64,000 nucleotides of DNA from Leishmania donovani (GCF_000227135.1 NC_018256.1:571485-635484), one strand, 5' to 3'. Shown: positions 48,165 to 58,801, numbered from the stretch's first letter. A program made the numbers and translations. Notes: a model not told the origin generated them from the letters alone.

Positions 48165-51100
48165 GTCTCTGTGTGTCTCATTCTCTGCAAACCATCGGCT
48201 TCCCCCCGGCGGCGTTGATACCGGGCGCGCAGGAACACCCGAAAAGGTAAAGGGAGCGAAGGGGCGAGGTCGACAACACGGCAGTCGAAGAGGCAGAGAA
48301 AAAAGGAAACGAGAGAGAGGCCCTGGCGGGAGACGCAAGATCAGGGAGAAGAACACGAGTCGAAAAAATCGCGCGAATAATAAAACGAACTCAAGTGTGC
48401 CAGACAGAAAGGTTGAAAGCAGGAGTCCAAAGACGTTTGATTCTCTCGGCAAACGCTGAACAGATACGGCGCAGTGACAAGAAAAGAGAGGGAGCTATAA
48501 ACGGCAGCAGCAGCACGCTACACACGTACACGCGGAGCAAGGCGAAACATAAGTTCCAGCCACATTTGTCTGCTTGTTTCGCTCTCTCTCTCGGCGACCA
48601 CTCGCCCCATTAACGTGTCTCCTGCGAAGCAGCAACAAACAATACACAATACGCACACACACACGCACCAAAAAAAAAGGAATAGTTGAGACACAATCAA
48701 AATCACGCACAGGCGCTCGGCTCTACCGCATTCTGCGTAGGGCTGAGAGGTAGGGGCTATCTTCCATCCCTGTTGCACTTATCCTGGCTTTTTGATTTTT
48801 TTTTTGGATGTTCACTGCTCACACATCTATTTTATCTTGCTCTTTGACTTTGAGGGAAACAAACTCGTTGTTCTCAATTGGATTGGCGTTTTCTTTTTTT
48901 TTCGTATGTGTGTGCGCGTGAGCTTCTCTGCTTGACGTTCTCCTGAAAATTTTGTCTTCGACTTTCCTCGCTCTCGTTTTTATTTTCTCCTTGCGACTTT
49001 GTGTGTGCGTGCGTGTCTCTGTGCTGATCGTGCGCTGCTTGCTCGCCCTTCCCTCTTTTTCCCCTTTCCGTCTGATTCAGTTTACGTGTTTTTTTTTTCG
49101 GCTTTGTTGTCCGCGCTTGCTTGACCACTTCTCTCTTTTTCTTCTGTGCGACGTTTGGTTTGTTTCCTCTTGTTCCCTCGACTTGTTTCGTCCCTTCTTT
49201 TTTCTTTGTTTTGCTCTTGCCCCCCCCCCTCACGCGACCACCTCCTGCACCCCTTTCCTTGCTCGCTCGTATCGCGACGTTGCTGTCTTCACTAGTGGCT
49301 ACTACTGGTGTAGCTCCATCTCTTTCTTTCCTTTTTTTCGTTTCGCTCCTTTCCTTTGTGTGTTGTGCATCTGTGCTCCTTACGCCTTTTGCTTTTTTTT
49401 TCGTGGCTGTTCGCTGTTGGGAGCGCTTCTCTTTTCGGCCCTTTTCTGTTGTTGTCGCCCTGGCGCTCTCCCTTTCTCTCTTTCTTTGCGTTTTTTCTTT
49501 GTTTTATCCACTTCGTTTTTCTTGTGCTCTCCTCTTCAGGCTTCTTTACGCGCTTCTTACGGTCTTTTCTCTCGGGCTGTGTCTCTCACGATTCGTCCGT
49601 CAGCCTTCACCGCTATTTTTTTGTTTGTTTTGTTCTCTGCTCGTCCTCTCCCACCCCCTTTCTCTTTCCCTCTGAATTACCCCTCCCTTTTTCTCCCCCC
49701 TGCATCTTTCTCTCTCTCTCACACACACACGCCTATCTCGTCGAGTTCATCGTTTTTTTTTTCGGCTCTCCTCTGTGTCCTGCGTTTATCGCGTGCTTCT
49801 TGTTTGCTTTTCGACGCCCTGTTTCCTTTCCTTTCTTTTGTAGCGTTTGTACTGCCTCTTCTCAGCTTGTCTGTCTGTCAGCCAGTGCGTCTCTCTACCT
49901 CGTTTTCTTTTTTCTTGATTTTCCGTCTGTGCTCAAGAGAGCATCGAAGGGAGAGGAGAAGGGAGAGAGGGGGGGCACAACTCTCTTGTATTTACGCATT
50001 GGGAAGGCGACCTCTTGCTCACCAGCCGGCGCAGATACGTCGACTTGCATATTCTTCCCTCCCTCCTTCACACCTACCTCTTGAGTGCTTGCTTGGAAAA
50101 AGAAAAGACAGATTTTTGTTCGCATTTTTTTCGTTGCCTCGTCTGCACTCTCTTCCTGAGACGCGGCTTCTCCCCTCTTCCTCCTCGTTTTGTTTGCCTG
50201 CGTGTGTGTCCTTGTAGTGGTTATCTCGTCCCCCCTTTTTTGTGTAAGTAGCTCTCCCGTGTCTCTTTCTTTGCGGTGGTGCTATTTTTTTTTATTATCG
50301 GCGCGCGCGTCTCCGAGGGACATCGAAGAAGGCGCCACACTAAAAACAAGCAAAAAACAAAACAAAAAGGAGGAGAAAGAAGAGCAGAGTAGAAAAGCGC
50401 ATAGAAAAGTAGAGGGCTGGGGCGGGGCGGCCATTAAGGAACGGCCAACACTGCACTCTCCCTCCATCGGCGTCTCATCCCTTCCTCCCTCCCGCGTCTC
50501 TCTTCGCTTCTCTTCAACTTCACTTGCCTTCTTTGTTGGTTTTGCTCTCCTCTTTCCCTCCCCTAGAAGAAGCGTGTGGCCGTCAACAGCAAGAGACGCA
50601 GAGGGGAGAGAAAAAAAAAATAGAGACGTACTCGACCTTTAGGTTGTATTCCTTTCTTCGAAGCCTTCGCACCCCCTCCCTCCTTTATCGTGCCTGTGTG
50701 CGTGTTCTCGTCAGCTTGGCCGGGTACCTCCGCCCCCTTTCCTTCATCATTTCTTCGTCTTTGCACCTACCTACTTCTTTTTTTTGTAGTCTTCTCGCGC
50801 CGGCATATCGCAGCACCTTTTCATCGTTTACTTTCGCGCTCTTTTTTTTTTCGGTTGGCGCCGTCCGTCATGCGTGTGTGTGGGCAAGTACGTTGAAGGT
50901 TTTATTTTTCTTGTTGTTTGTGCTAGCTCTCTCGTTTTCTCTCTGCTTTTCCACTCCACCCCTGCCATTGCCACAGCAGCTCTTGAGCTGAGGTTCTCTC
51001 TCTGCTGCCTTGCCAAAGTTCGTGACGACTGAAGGAGGCGTGAACCAGCTATCTTCTGTGCCTTTTCACTAGTTTTCCGAGGTCGAAGACTTCTCCTTCG

Positions 51101-51398
51101 TTCAACAATCTGTTAGGCCGCAAAAAAAAAAAGAATAGTGAGACATCTATGCAGTTGGCGGCTCTTGCTTCAACCCACTCCCCTGCAAACGTGATTGTCC
51201 CCACCCTCCCAGGCAGCAGCTACAGCAGCAGCGACGTACGGCATCCAGGTCACGCTACCGGGGAAGCTCAGCCCTCTTGACAAGCGAGAGAGCTCTAGCG
51301 CCGGTACAACGTCCCTGGAGTTCACGAGGGCGACGTCATCGTCTTCCTCTTCGAAGCAGTGTGCGCCGCTGGCACCCGCCGCTACCACAACGCGCGTC

Positions 51399-54300
51399 AT
51401 GGAGCCTCTCTCGAGCAGCGGCGTCATCAGCCGTCGCGTCGACGATGCTGGTGACACAAGCGATCCTGTGCACGGAGGACATCACGCGCGTCTCATTAAC
51501 GGTGGCGTTGGCTTAGGCCGGCATGGTCACTATTCCTCTCCTGCGTCAGTGCCAGCGGGTTTGCCGTTGCCACCATCCCCCCCTACACCTGACTCCACCG
51601 CTCCGGCAGCCTATGTCCCGATGGGACTGCGTCGCACCGATCCTCTTGACCGTCACCGACGCGGTTGCGGCGAGGAAGGCAGCAGCCAACTGAACACAGA
51701 CGCCGCCACCGATGGCGCGGAGGATGGTGAGGACCAGGCCAGCATCCGCAGTGAGCAGTGCGGGCGGGCAAAGCAAACTGGCCGTAGCACCCCGGGCGCG
51801 GCCAACCTCTCTCCACACGCCTTGAGCTCGCAACAACTGCTTCAGAATCAGGTCCAACAGCAGCAGCGCTCCGGCAAACCTCACGACTCTGCCCAGATGG
51901 AGTCGTCCTTCAGCAGCAGTCAGATTGGTAGCGTGGTGCTCAACAGTTGCAGTGCAACACTACCGGCCACCTGTAGCGGCGCTACAGGTGGTAACGGTGG
52001 TGGCCGTCGTTGTGGCAGCACGCCCGCAGCCGCTGGTAGAGGTGGCGATGGCGCCTCCCCACCGTCCTCGCGCCAACTTCAGCCGCCTGCAAATCACAGC
52101 CATGTGAATCTGTTTGTGCGGCATCTGCCGCTTGAGCTGAACGAAGAAAAGCTACGAGCGATGTTCACCCCGTTCGGCGAAATCGTCAACTCGGCCATCA
52201 TGCGCAACATTCACACCGGCGTCAGCCTCGGCACCGCATTTGTGCGGTTTGCGAAACACGAGGAGGCGATGCGCGCCATGGAGGCCTTTGCGGGAGGCCG
52301 GCCGGTGACGGGTTCGAAACGGGTGACGGTGCAGTGGGCTCGCCGCGAGCACGACAAGGCTCCTTCCGGGGATGAGCGGCGCAAAATGCGAAAACTGTTT
52401 ATTCGTAATGTCCCAAAGGACGTAACGCAGGAGATGCTCATGGCCCTCTTCAGTCAGCACGGCTCGGTGAAGTCGGTCAGTACCCATCGCGACACGGCAG
52501 CCGCCAACGCCGTTTCGCAACCAGGCGGCGGCGGTGCCACTGCTGCGGCGGAGGCGGACCCCTCATCCCACAGCGGACCTGACAGCGCCGCCGCCAGTGG
52601 CAGCACCGATGACCGCCGCATCGCGTTTGTCACCTTCGAGCAGGAGGGCGTTGCGGAGCAGGCGACCGCCGCGGTGCACAACACAATGCCGTTCGCTTCG
52701 TGCCAGGGCATTCCACTCATGGTGAAGTTGGCCGAGGACACACCAGTGCGGCACAACGCTCTTGGCGGCAACATCGCGAGAGCCAATAACGTTGGCATCC
52801 CGAGCGGCATTGGTACGAATGGGAATGTGGCGCATGTGCCTCACAACAGCAGCGTGAGCAGCGGCGGTAGCGTGGGCGCACACCACCCTGCCACCATGGC
52901 CGGCGTCCCCAACAATACTCTCAGCTGGTCCGACGTGCCCGTAACGGACTATATTGTCACACCGATGACGTCGCCGCCTGCTGCACAGCTGCATAGCACC
53001 GCTGGACTAGCATTGCCGTCGGGCAGTGGACGCGGAATGTCAATGAGGTGGAGTGGGGCGTCGGGTATCGGTGCCGGTCGAAGCTACCCTCGTGTGCCAC
53101 AGGACGGCAGGGCAGCCCACGTTCTCTCGCCGCTTCGCTCCTTTGCCGGGACAACGGGCTCAGCCGGGTCACCAAATGAAACCCCACCGTACGCCAGTCT
53201 CACTCCAGTTCACAGCAACTCAGCGGTGCTCCCCTACGGTGGGCAGACCTCTGGGAGTGCACAAGCACCCCGGCAGCCCGTTCAAAGCCCCACACCATTC
53301 TTGGCGCCGCCGAAGTCTTCGTCTGCCACGACGGCCACTCCCCAGCACATTGGAGGCTGCAGCGCTGCAGACACTATGCTTGAAGGCTCGCAGACACCTG
53401 GCAGCTTCGGGCTCGTAGGGGGCAGCAGCGGCTCACACCCAGTCCAGGCTATGGGCAGCGGTTCAACAGACCTTAACGGCTTTGCTGGCGGCGACTACGC
53501 TGGCGGCTTCCCGATATCCTCGTACGAGACGCAGGAGTTTTACACGATGCTGCAACGGTGCAGTAGCAACCTCGCCGCCGCCAGCGGCGCCACTGCAAAG
53601 TCGCCGCCATCGAGGCAGCCTTCCGCACCAGTGCCAGGCGCCGGTGCCGCCCCACACTCGGGCAGCGGCAGCAACCATAGTAAGAGTAGAGCCAACGCCG
53701 GTGGGCTGTCCTTCCGCGTTTCGGGCTCCCACACCGACGCCGCGCGGAGCGATGGAGTGGCCAGCTCACCTCTGCCGCAGTCAGCGCAGCCCTCTTCCAC
53801 AGCACCGCTCAGCAGCTCATCTTTTCAGCAGTCTCAGCCAAAGACCTTGGTGCTTCCGCAGCCTCGCTCCGGCGCGGTACAGCAGGCGCAACAACAGCGA
53901 CCTGTACCAGCAGAATCTGAAGGTGGCAGCATTTTGAGTGGCGGTCACGCCCCAGCGCCATATCGACTCATCCCACAGCCACGCAGCAACACGAGCACCA
54001 ACCCCTCCGTGCCCCTCAGCCGGTCAGCCGCTGCTGCTGCCGCCGCCGCTGCTGTTCCTTCATCCTCTGCCTCTCGGCGCGCCAACACACTGCCGCCAGA
54101 CGCCTGCCCGCCTTCGTGCGCATCGACTCCGCAGAAGCATCTCCCGCGGGGGTTGCCGCCAAGCACCAGCGCATCCTTCACCGCTGGCAGCGGCGCCCAT
54201 TCCAGAAGCAACGGCTCATTCGCCCGCCGTGTTGCCCCAGAGGCAGAGGCTGGTGCGATTAGTGGTGCGTCGAACCTGCGTCATGGCCCACGTGCTACTT

Positions 54301-55778
54301 CCTCGTCCATGCACGCCATTCGCAGCGGGACCAGTGGTGGCGGGGGCGGCAGCAGCGGCGCGAACAGCGCTGGCGCCGCCACTGGCACGTTGGCAGCCCC
54401 TCTCAACTCGGAGCTTGCGGCCTCATTTGCGAGCAACAACACCAACGGCTTCCAACCCTACCAAGTCACCGGCACCCTTGGTACCGGCTCTGCAGCGAGC
54501 TGCAGCGTGCACGGCACAATCGACACGCGCTGCAGCTCGACGATGAAGTACACTGCTGCTCCCCCAGCGCAGCCGACTGGTCTGCCGCTGCCACCAGGCC
54601 GCTCCCCCGCGCCGCAGTCGCCGTCGCGGCGCTTCTCTTCTGAGCTGACGCAGTCCGTCACGGCAGCCTTAGAGCCGCCAACGTTCACGACAGCGCCGTT
54701 GATGGCAGCGGCGGCCAAGATGATATCAACAGACGACGGTGCGTTGACTTCTGACGATATGAATACCTTTGACTATGGCGCTCACGCGTCGGATGACGTG
54801 TACGCAGCCAAGTCTCACTACAGTACCTCATGTGCGGCGAAGGTGATGCGTGCGGTAGGCGGCGTCAACCCGCCGCTGTGTGGTGCAGCCAGTGGCACCA
54901 GCAGCAGCGAGAACGTGAATGCAAATATCAAGAAACAGAGCGGCACTAGCGCGATGCGGGCCCAACTAAGCAGCCCTGCTCCTGCCGCGACCGCGTCTTC
55001 CGGCGCGGCCGCCTCGACTCTTCGCAGAAGTGGCCAGCTCGGCGACGCGAGTCCTTGCTCCCTCTCGCTTGGCGGTGCCGGTCTCCTTGACGACCACCTG
55101 CTTTTCCAGTGGGAAAGTAACTCGGCCGCAATGAATGTCGCTCCCGGTATAAACGACCTCGCAAGCATAGCCGTAGCAGCGGCCCCGACAGTGCTGCCGT
55201 TTAGTGATGCTCGGCGCAGCAAGGAAACCGCAGCGGTGCTTGATATGATGTCCATGCTGTCGGAGTCGCGCACGCCAGACCTGATTGCGCTCGCAGATGC
55301 GCCGACGGCCGGGTCTGTGTCACACATGAGGTCGCAGCCGGACGCTGGCGACTACTGGAGTGCCGCGCAGATGCGAGATACGGAAAAGCTGGGTTTGGAC
55401 GCCGTGGGCGGCGGCGATATGGGAGTGACAGCCCACCAAGGGTCGTCTACGGCGACGTCGACATCGAAGGCGCTGAGCCGCTGCAGCACTGGCCGGACAT
55501 TGCCCGGCACGACTGCGCAGCCGCCTTCGCGAATTGGCCGCTCTGACGACGAGGACGACGGGCAGACAGGCTGGATGATGTACCCGGACATCGACCTGAA
55601 CCTCGGCTGGCCCCTCGGTTCCACCATGAAGTCAAAGAAGGGCGGTGGGGTGGTTGGCAGCGGCCTCAACAGCAGCAGCAGCCGCGAAGATGTTGACCAT
55701 CTTGGCTACTCGCAGCAGCTCGGCCACGCGATGGACAACCTGTACAATCTCATGAGCTACGACGACGCCTCTTATTAA
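51399..55778 (+). CDS. large two-RRM RNA-binding protein C; N-terminus possibly frameshifted
   Basis: From the first in-frame ATG (51399) this gene encodes 1459 aa. RRM1 lies at about residues 236-312 (RNP2 LFVRHL, RNP1 LGTAFVRF). RRM2 lies at about 332-455 (RNP2 LFIRNV, RNP1 RRIAFVTF) with an insertion of roughly 40 Gly/Ala/Ser-rich residues (about 363-404) absent from A and B. The tail of about 1000 residues is low in complexity, with an A9 run and Gly/Ser runs, and ends with the acidic SYDDASY. The frame is already open and coding-like from 51195, right after a TGA. In another frame an ATG at 51149 begins a coding-like N-terminus; one surplus C in the run at 51199-51202 would explain the split. 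The true start is therefore probably 51149. Confidence 0.85.
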   Translation: MEPLSSSGVISRRVDDAGDTSDPVHGGHHARLINGGVGLGRHGHYSSPASVPAGLPLPPSPPTPDSTAPAAYVPMGLRRTDPLDRHRRGCGEEGSSQLNTDAATDGAEDGEDQASIRSEQCGRAKQTGRSTPGAANLSPHALSSQQLLQNQVQQQQRSGKPHDSAQMESSFSSSQIGSVVLNSCSATLPATCSGATGGNGGGRRCGSTPAAAGRGGDGASPPSSRQLQPPANHSHVNLFVRHLPLELNEEKLRAMFTPFGEIVNSAIMRNIHTGVSLGTAFVRFAKHEEAMRAMEAFAGGRPVTGSKRVTVQWARREHDKAPSGDERRKMRKLFIRNVPKDVTQEMLMALFSQHGSVKSVSTHRDTAAANAVSQPGGGGATAAAEADPSSHSGPDSAAASGSTDDRRIAFVTFEQEGVAEQATAAVHNTMPFASCQGIPLMVKLAEDTPVRHNALGGNIARANNVGIPSGIGTNGNVAHVPHNSSVSSGGSVGAHHPATMAGVPNNTLSWSDVPVTDYIVTPMTSPPAAQLHSTAGLALPSGSGRGMSMRWSGASGIGAGRSYPRVPQDGRAAHVLSPLRSFAGTTGSAGSPNETPPYASLTPVHSNSAVLPYGGQTSGSAQAPRQPVQSPTPFLAPPKSSSATTATPQHIGGCSAADTMLEGSQTPGSFGLVGGSSGSHPVQAMGSGSTDLNGFAGGDYAGGFPISSYETQEFYTMLQRCSSNLAAASGATAKSPPSRQPSAPVPGAGAAPHSGSGSNHSKSRANAGGLSFRVSGSHTDAARSDGVASSPLPQSAQPSSTAPLSSSSFQQSQPKTLVLPQPRSGAVQQAQQQRPVPAESEGGSILSGGHAPAPYRLIPQPRSNTSTNPSVPLSRSAAAAAAAAAVPSSSASRRANTLPPDACPPSCASTPQKHLPRGLPPSTSASFTAGSGAHSRSNGSFARRVAPEAEAGAISGASNLRHGPRATSSSMHAIRSGTSGGGGGSSGANSAGAATGTLAAPLNSELAASFASNNTNGFQPYQVTGTLGTGSAASCSVHGTIDTRCSSTMKYTAAPPAQPTGLPLPPGRSPAPQSPSRRFSSELTQSVTAALEPPTFTTAPLMAAAAKMISTDDGALTSDDMNTFDYGAHASDDVYAAKSHYSTSCAAKVMRAVGGVNPPLCGAASGTSSSENVNANIKKQSGTSAMRAQLSSPAPAATASSGAAASTLRRSGQLGDASPCSLSLGGAGLLDDHLLFQWESNSAAMNVAPGINDLASIAVAAAPTVLPFSDARRSKETAAVLDMMSMLSESRTPDLIALADAPTAGSVSHMRSQPDAGDYWSAAQMRDTEKLGLDAVGGGDMGVTAHQGSSTATSTSKALSRCSTGRTLPGTTAQPPSRIGRSDDEDDGQTGWMMYPDIDLNLGWPLGSTMKSKKGGGVVGSGLNSSSSREDVDHLGYSQQLGHAMDNLYNLMSYDDASY

Positions 55779-56379
55779 GTGCGATATGGCAGCACATCCG
55801 CATGGCAAACAGCGTGCACCCCCAGCTTCTAGCCCCCCCCCCCCCACCNNNNNNCCCCACCCGGCATCACGAATGCAAAAAAACAGATGAGAAAAAACAA
55901 GCCACGGCTACGCATCTGCGCGCAGCCGGTGATTGACACACAAAGGCATCAAGAGCTAAATCAAACAAAAGAACCAACAAGCAGCGAGGTAAATGCAGCT
56001 CTCCTTCGCGGCAGTGTCTTGCTCATGCCGAGACTGGCCTACTTTATTCTCTGCCTTCCCTTCCCTCAACTTTTTCCTCTACTGCGCACACGACCACGAC
56101 CACTTGCTGATGCCCGCCACATCACCACGGTATCAGGGTTCAGTCTCCGCTCTTTGTGGGGGAGCCAAGAGCCTGCACAGCCTGCCCTCGGGTACGGTTG
56201 CGGACTCTTGTCGGCTTCCAGTTCTGGGCTGGCGCCGTACCAAAGGTAGGTGTGGTCATGATCACTCTCGGACCAGCTCACTACAAATCATGCCGATCAG
56301 TCAGGACAAAAAAAAAACATCTCTTGCATTCGACCGGGTCTGCGCTGATGAGGCGCAGATGCCGGAAGCATGACGGGGG
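55779..56379. other. downstream flank of RRM gene C
   Basis: No gene seen. It contains a poly-C tract (about 55833-55847) interrupted by six N (55849-55854), then mixed sequence leading into SIDER-like copy 3. Probably 3' UTR. Confidence 0.5.
55849..55854. other. 6-N sequence gap in poly-C
   Basis: Six N within a C homopolymer, probably an unresolved homopolymer read. Confidence 0.9.
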
Positions 56380-57184
56380 CACCCTCGAATGGCACCAGCG
56401 AGTCCTCCAGACGCGCATGAGGCGAGTCCCCACGCCACATTACGGCATGCCGCGGCTTGTGGCGACCGAGGGAGAGGCATGGCATGCAGGCAGGGCGTGC
56501 AAGGTCTCGGAGGGCCCTGGCCTGCGTGTGGCCGACTTCCTTGCTGCGCTCGCCCGGCATGCCCCCTTGATCGCCACCCCCTTCTACCCGCACGGCAGAC
56601 GCCACGGCCTCCGCCCACGAGCGGGACCCTGAAGGCGGCCCTGCTTGGATCAGGGCATGCGGTCCACCCATGCGCGTGTGCCGCCGGGTGGCGCGGCATG
56701 CGTGCGGGGGAGGGCAAGAGAAGCCGATGGGACGCNNNNNNNNNNNNNNNNNNNNNNNNNNNNNNNNNNNNNNNNNNNNNNNNNNNNNNNNNNNNNNNNN
56801 NNNNNNNNNNNNNNNNNNNNNNNNNNNNNNNNNNGAGAGGCATGGCATGCAGGCAGGGCGTGCAAGGTCTCGGAGGGCCCTGGCCTGCGTGTGGCCGACT
56901 TCCTTGCTGCGCTCGCCCGGCATGCCCCCTTGATCGCCACCCCCTTCTACCCGCACGGCAGACGCCACGGCCTCCGCCCACGAGCGGGACCCTGAAGGCG
57001 GCCCTGCTTGGATCAGGGCATGCGGTCCACCCATGCGCGTGTGCCGCCGGGTGGCGCGGCATGCGTGCGGGGGAGGGCAAGAGAAGCCGATGGGACGCAT
57101 GCCCCGATTTCGACGGCAGAACTGCTCGTCCTGGTCGACGCGGATGTGGCGGCAGTGCGACAGGGTGGCGTGTGAGCTGTGGTT
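56380..57184 (+). repeat. SIDER-like dispersed repeat, copy 3, split by a gap
   Basis: It contains the middle part missing from copies 2 and 4, from about 56380 (TCCTCCAGACGCGC) through GAGAGGCATGGCATGCAGGC. A 99-N gap follows at 56736, and then 56835-57098 repeats 56472-56735 exactly before running on to GTGAGCTGTGGTTG at 57184. The CTGCAACGGCGG 5' start seen in copies 2 and 4 is absent. The 3' part differs from copies 2 and 4 at one base seen (ATGCCCC for ATGGCCC near 57100). It lies about 600 bp downstream of the stop codon of gene C, in the same orientation. Confidence 0.6.
56736..56834. other. assembly gap, 99 N
   Basis: A run of 99 N. The 264 bp on its right are identical to the 264 bp on its left. 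Confidence 0.95.
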
Positions 57185-58799
57185 GTTTGCTTGTGCTTGT
57201 GGACGTGTTTGATGGTGGAAGGAGACGTTGAGAAGCGAAAAGCGCATGAACTTCTTCCCTTTTATTTTCGTTGTTGTTGTTCACTGTGCTGCGTAGGCCG
57301 CAGCAGACGAGGACGTTTGTTTGCTCAGCTTTTTTTGTTGACGTCGATATGGGTTGGAACCCCCTTTTTTTGTTCTCTCTCTGCGTGCGTGGGTGTATGG
57401 AGAACGCGAGCGTATTCGGGAGCTGACTTTTCTGTGTGCGCTGCGTTGGTGCACCGCTTCCTCCTCCGTGATCGGGCCATGGCTTGCATTCGATTTTCAT
57501 GTGTGGTTCTCGGGGTGTGGTGTCGGTGAGCCTCCTCTGCCGGCTTTGCTGCATTACGACACGCACGTCGGATTAGAGAGCCCCCGGGAACCGTGGGGAG
57601 CAGCGATGATGGATGAACAAGAGTCCGTGAAGGCGACTAACACAGTGATGAAGAGGGAAAAGAAAGGAAGAGGGCGCTTCACAAGCTACAGAACAGGCTG
57701 AGAGTTGTGGCGACATCTGCATTCGCTGAAAAGGGGGTTGATGTGAAAATGGCCTCTCCTGCGTCTGAATTGTTATTCTCTTCTTTTTCTTGTCACGCAT
57801 ACGCGGGCCTACACGCACCCGCCCTTCCCGCTTCATGCGTATGCCTCTCACGTCGAGGTCTCTCTCTCGCACTTGCTGTATGCTGTTACCGCACTGACTG
57901 CTATGACAGGGGACCGTCTCTCTTTTTCTTTCCTTCTGCTATTGACTCGTACTGTTCTTTCAGTGTTCTTATTATTCTTTTGTATTGTTCTCCTTTCTGT
58001 GTCTCTCTTCGTTTTTCTCTCCGGGGAAGCCTGTCTGTGTGCGTGTGTGCAGGGGGGGCGTGGGGAGGCTTTCGCCTCTGTGCAGTCTGCGGTGTCGCCC
58101 TTCAACCATCGGAAAAAAGAAAACGAAAAAGCGCAACCGCTGCAGTCTGACGTCAGACTTTCCAGGAATCAAGAAAAATGACGTGCCTACGGCTTCTCGG
58201 ATCTCAAGTGCGGTGCAAGTACTTCTCACGACGCGTAGTCCAAACTTGCTGTCCTGCTCTGCGGCAAAAGCCCACTTAGTGCTATCTATAGTATATGGAA
58301 AGGTGTGGAGAGACGTAGAAAGACGTTAGGAAAGAGGAGCGCCATGCAGCGCGTCTCTCTGTCCGACGAACACCTTTCATGTGCCTTTGCAGGATGTCCT
58401 CCACGCTGTCGGTTGACCAGAGGCCCCGCACTGAATAAGCGAGGGCACACGGGATGGGGCCTGCTGCTTTAATTTTTTTTTTGCTGGTGCCTCCTCCATC
58501 ATGCCGATAGGGGCCTTTACTCACGCATAAGGCTCCAACAGAGCTGCCCCCTTCTCCATCATCCCTCTCCTCTTCTGCTCTCTCCATCTTCTTGCTCTCC
58601 TCGATGCTGACCCCCTCTGTGTCACACACCCTTACGCACAATGAGTGAAGCGATTGTGCGAGTACGAGAAACGTGCCAAGGTGGAGCCCAAAGGTAAAGA
58701 CACTTCTTCCGACTCTTTCTCCACGCGTGCAGGCAGGCCCGTTTTTTCCCGCGCAACTGTGCGCTTTTTTTTTGTATACTTTCGATTTTTCTTTATTTG
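57185..58799. other. intergenic DNA upstream of LTV1
   Basis: No gene supported. T-rich tracts lie at about 57250-57290, 57900-58030 and 58740-58800. A small ORF at about 57600-57701 and a - strand frame at 58282-58839 have no recognisable features. Confidence 0.5.
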
Positions 58800-58801
58800 A
58801 G
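58800..58801 (+). promoter_or_regulatory. LTV1: candidate trans-splice acceptor AG for LTV1
   Basis: This is the first AG after a T-rich tract (about 58764-58798) and would leave a 5' UTR of about 208 nt. Other AGs follow before the ATG, so the site is a prediction. Confidence 0.3.

Larger units (their letters stand above)
43881..51148. other. 7.3-kb gene-free interval upstream of RRM gene C
   Basis: No supported gene. The interval is mostly T/C tracts, with A-rich blocks (about 47035-47115, 47820-47860, 48240-48500 and 50330-50420). TA-rich microsatellites lie at 46082-46116, about 47660-47690 and 48138-48164. The 421-codon frame at 48952-50217 is translated T/C tract. The last 80 bp hold candidate splice acceptors (AG at 51071-51072) and an A-rich stretch ahead of the ATG at 51149. 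Confidence 0.6.

Noticed and set aside
48952..50217. 421-codon open frame on the + strand
   Set aside because: It is a translated T/C tract, almost only Phe, Ser, Leu, Cys, Arg and Pro, overlapped by similar frames; no domain, no GC-rich codon usage.
54818..55327. Minus-strand frame inside RRM gene C
   Set aside because: Shadow of the real gene caused by GC-rich codons.
56297..57566. Minus-strand frames of 316-421 codons across the repeat
   Set aside because: GC-rich repeat DNA read antisense, duplicated on both sides of a gap; no protein features.
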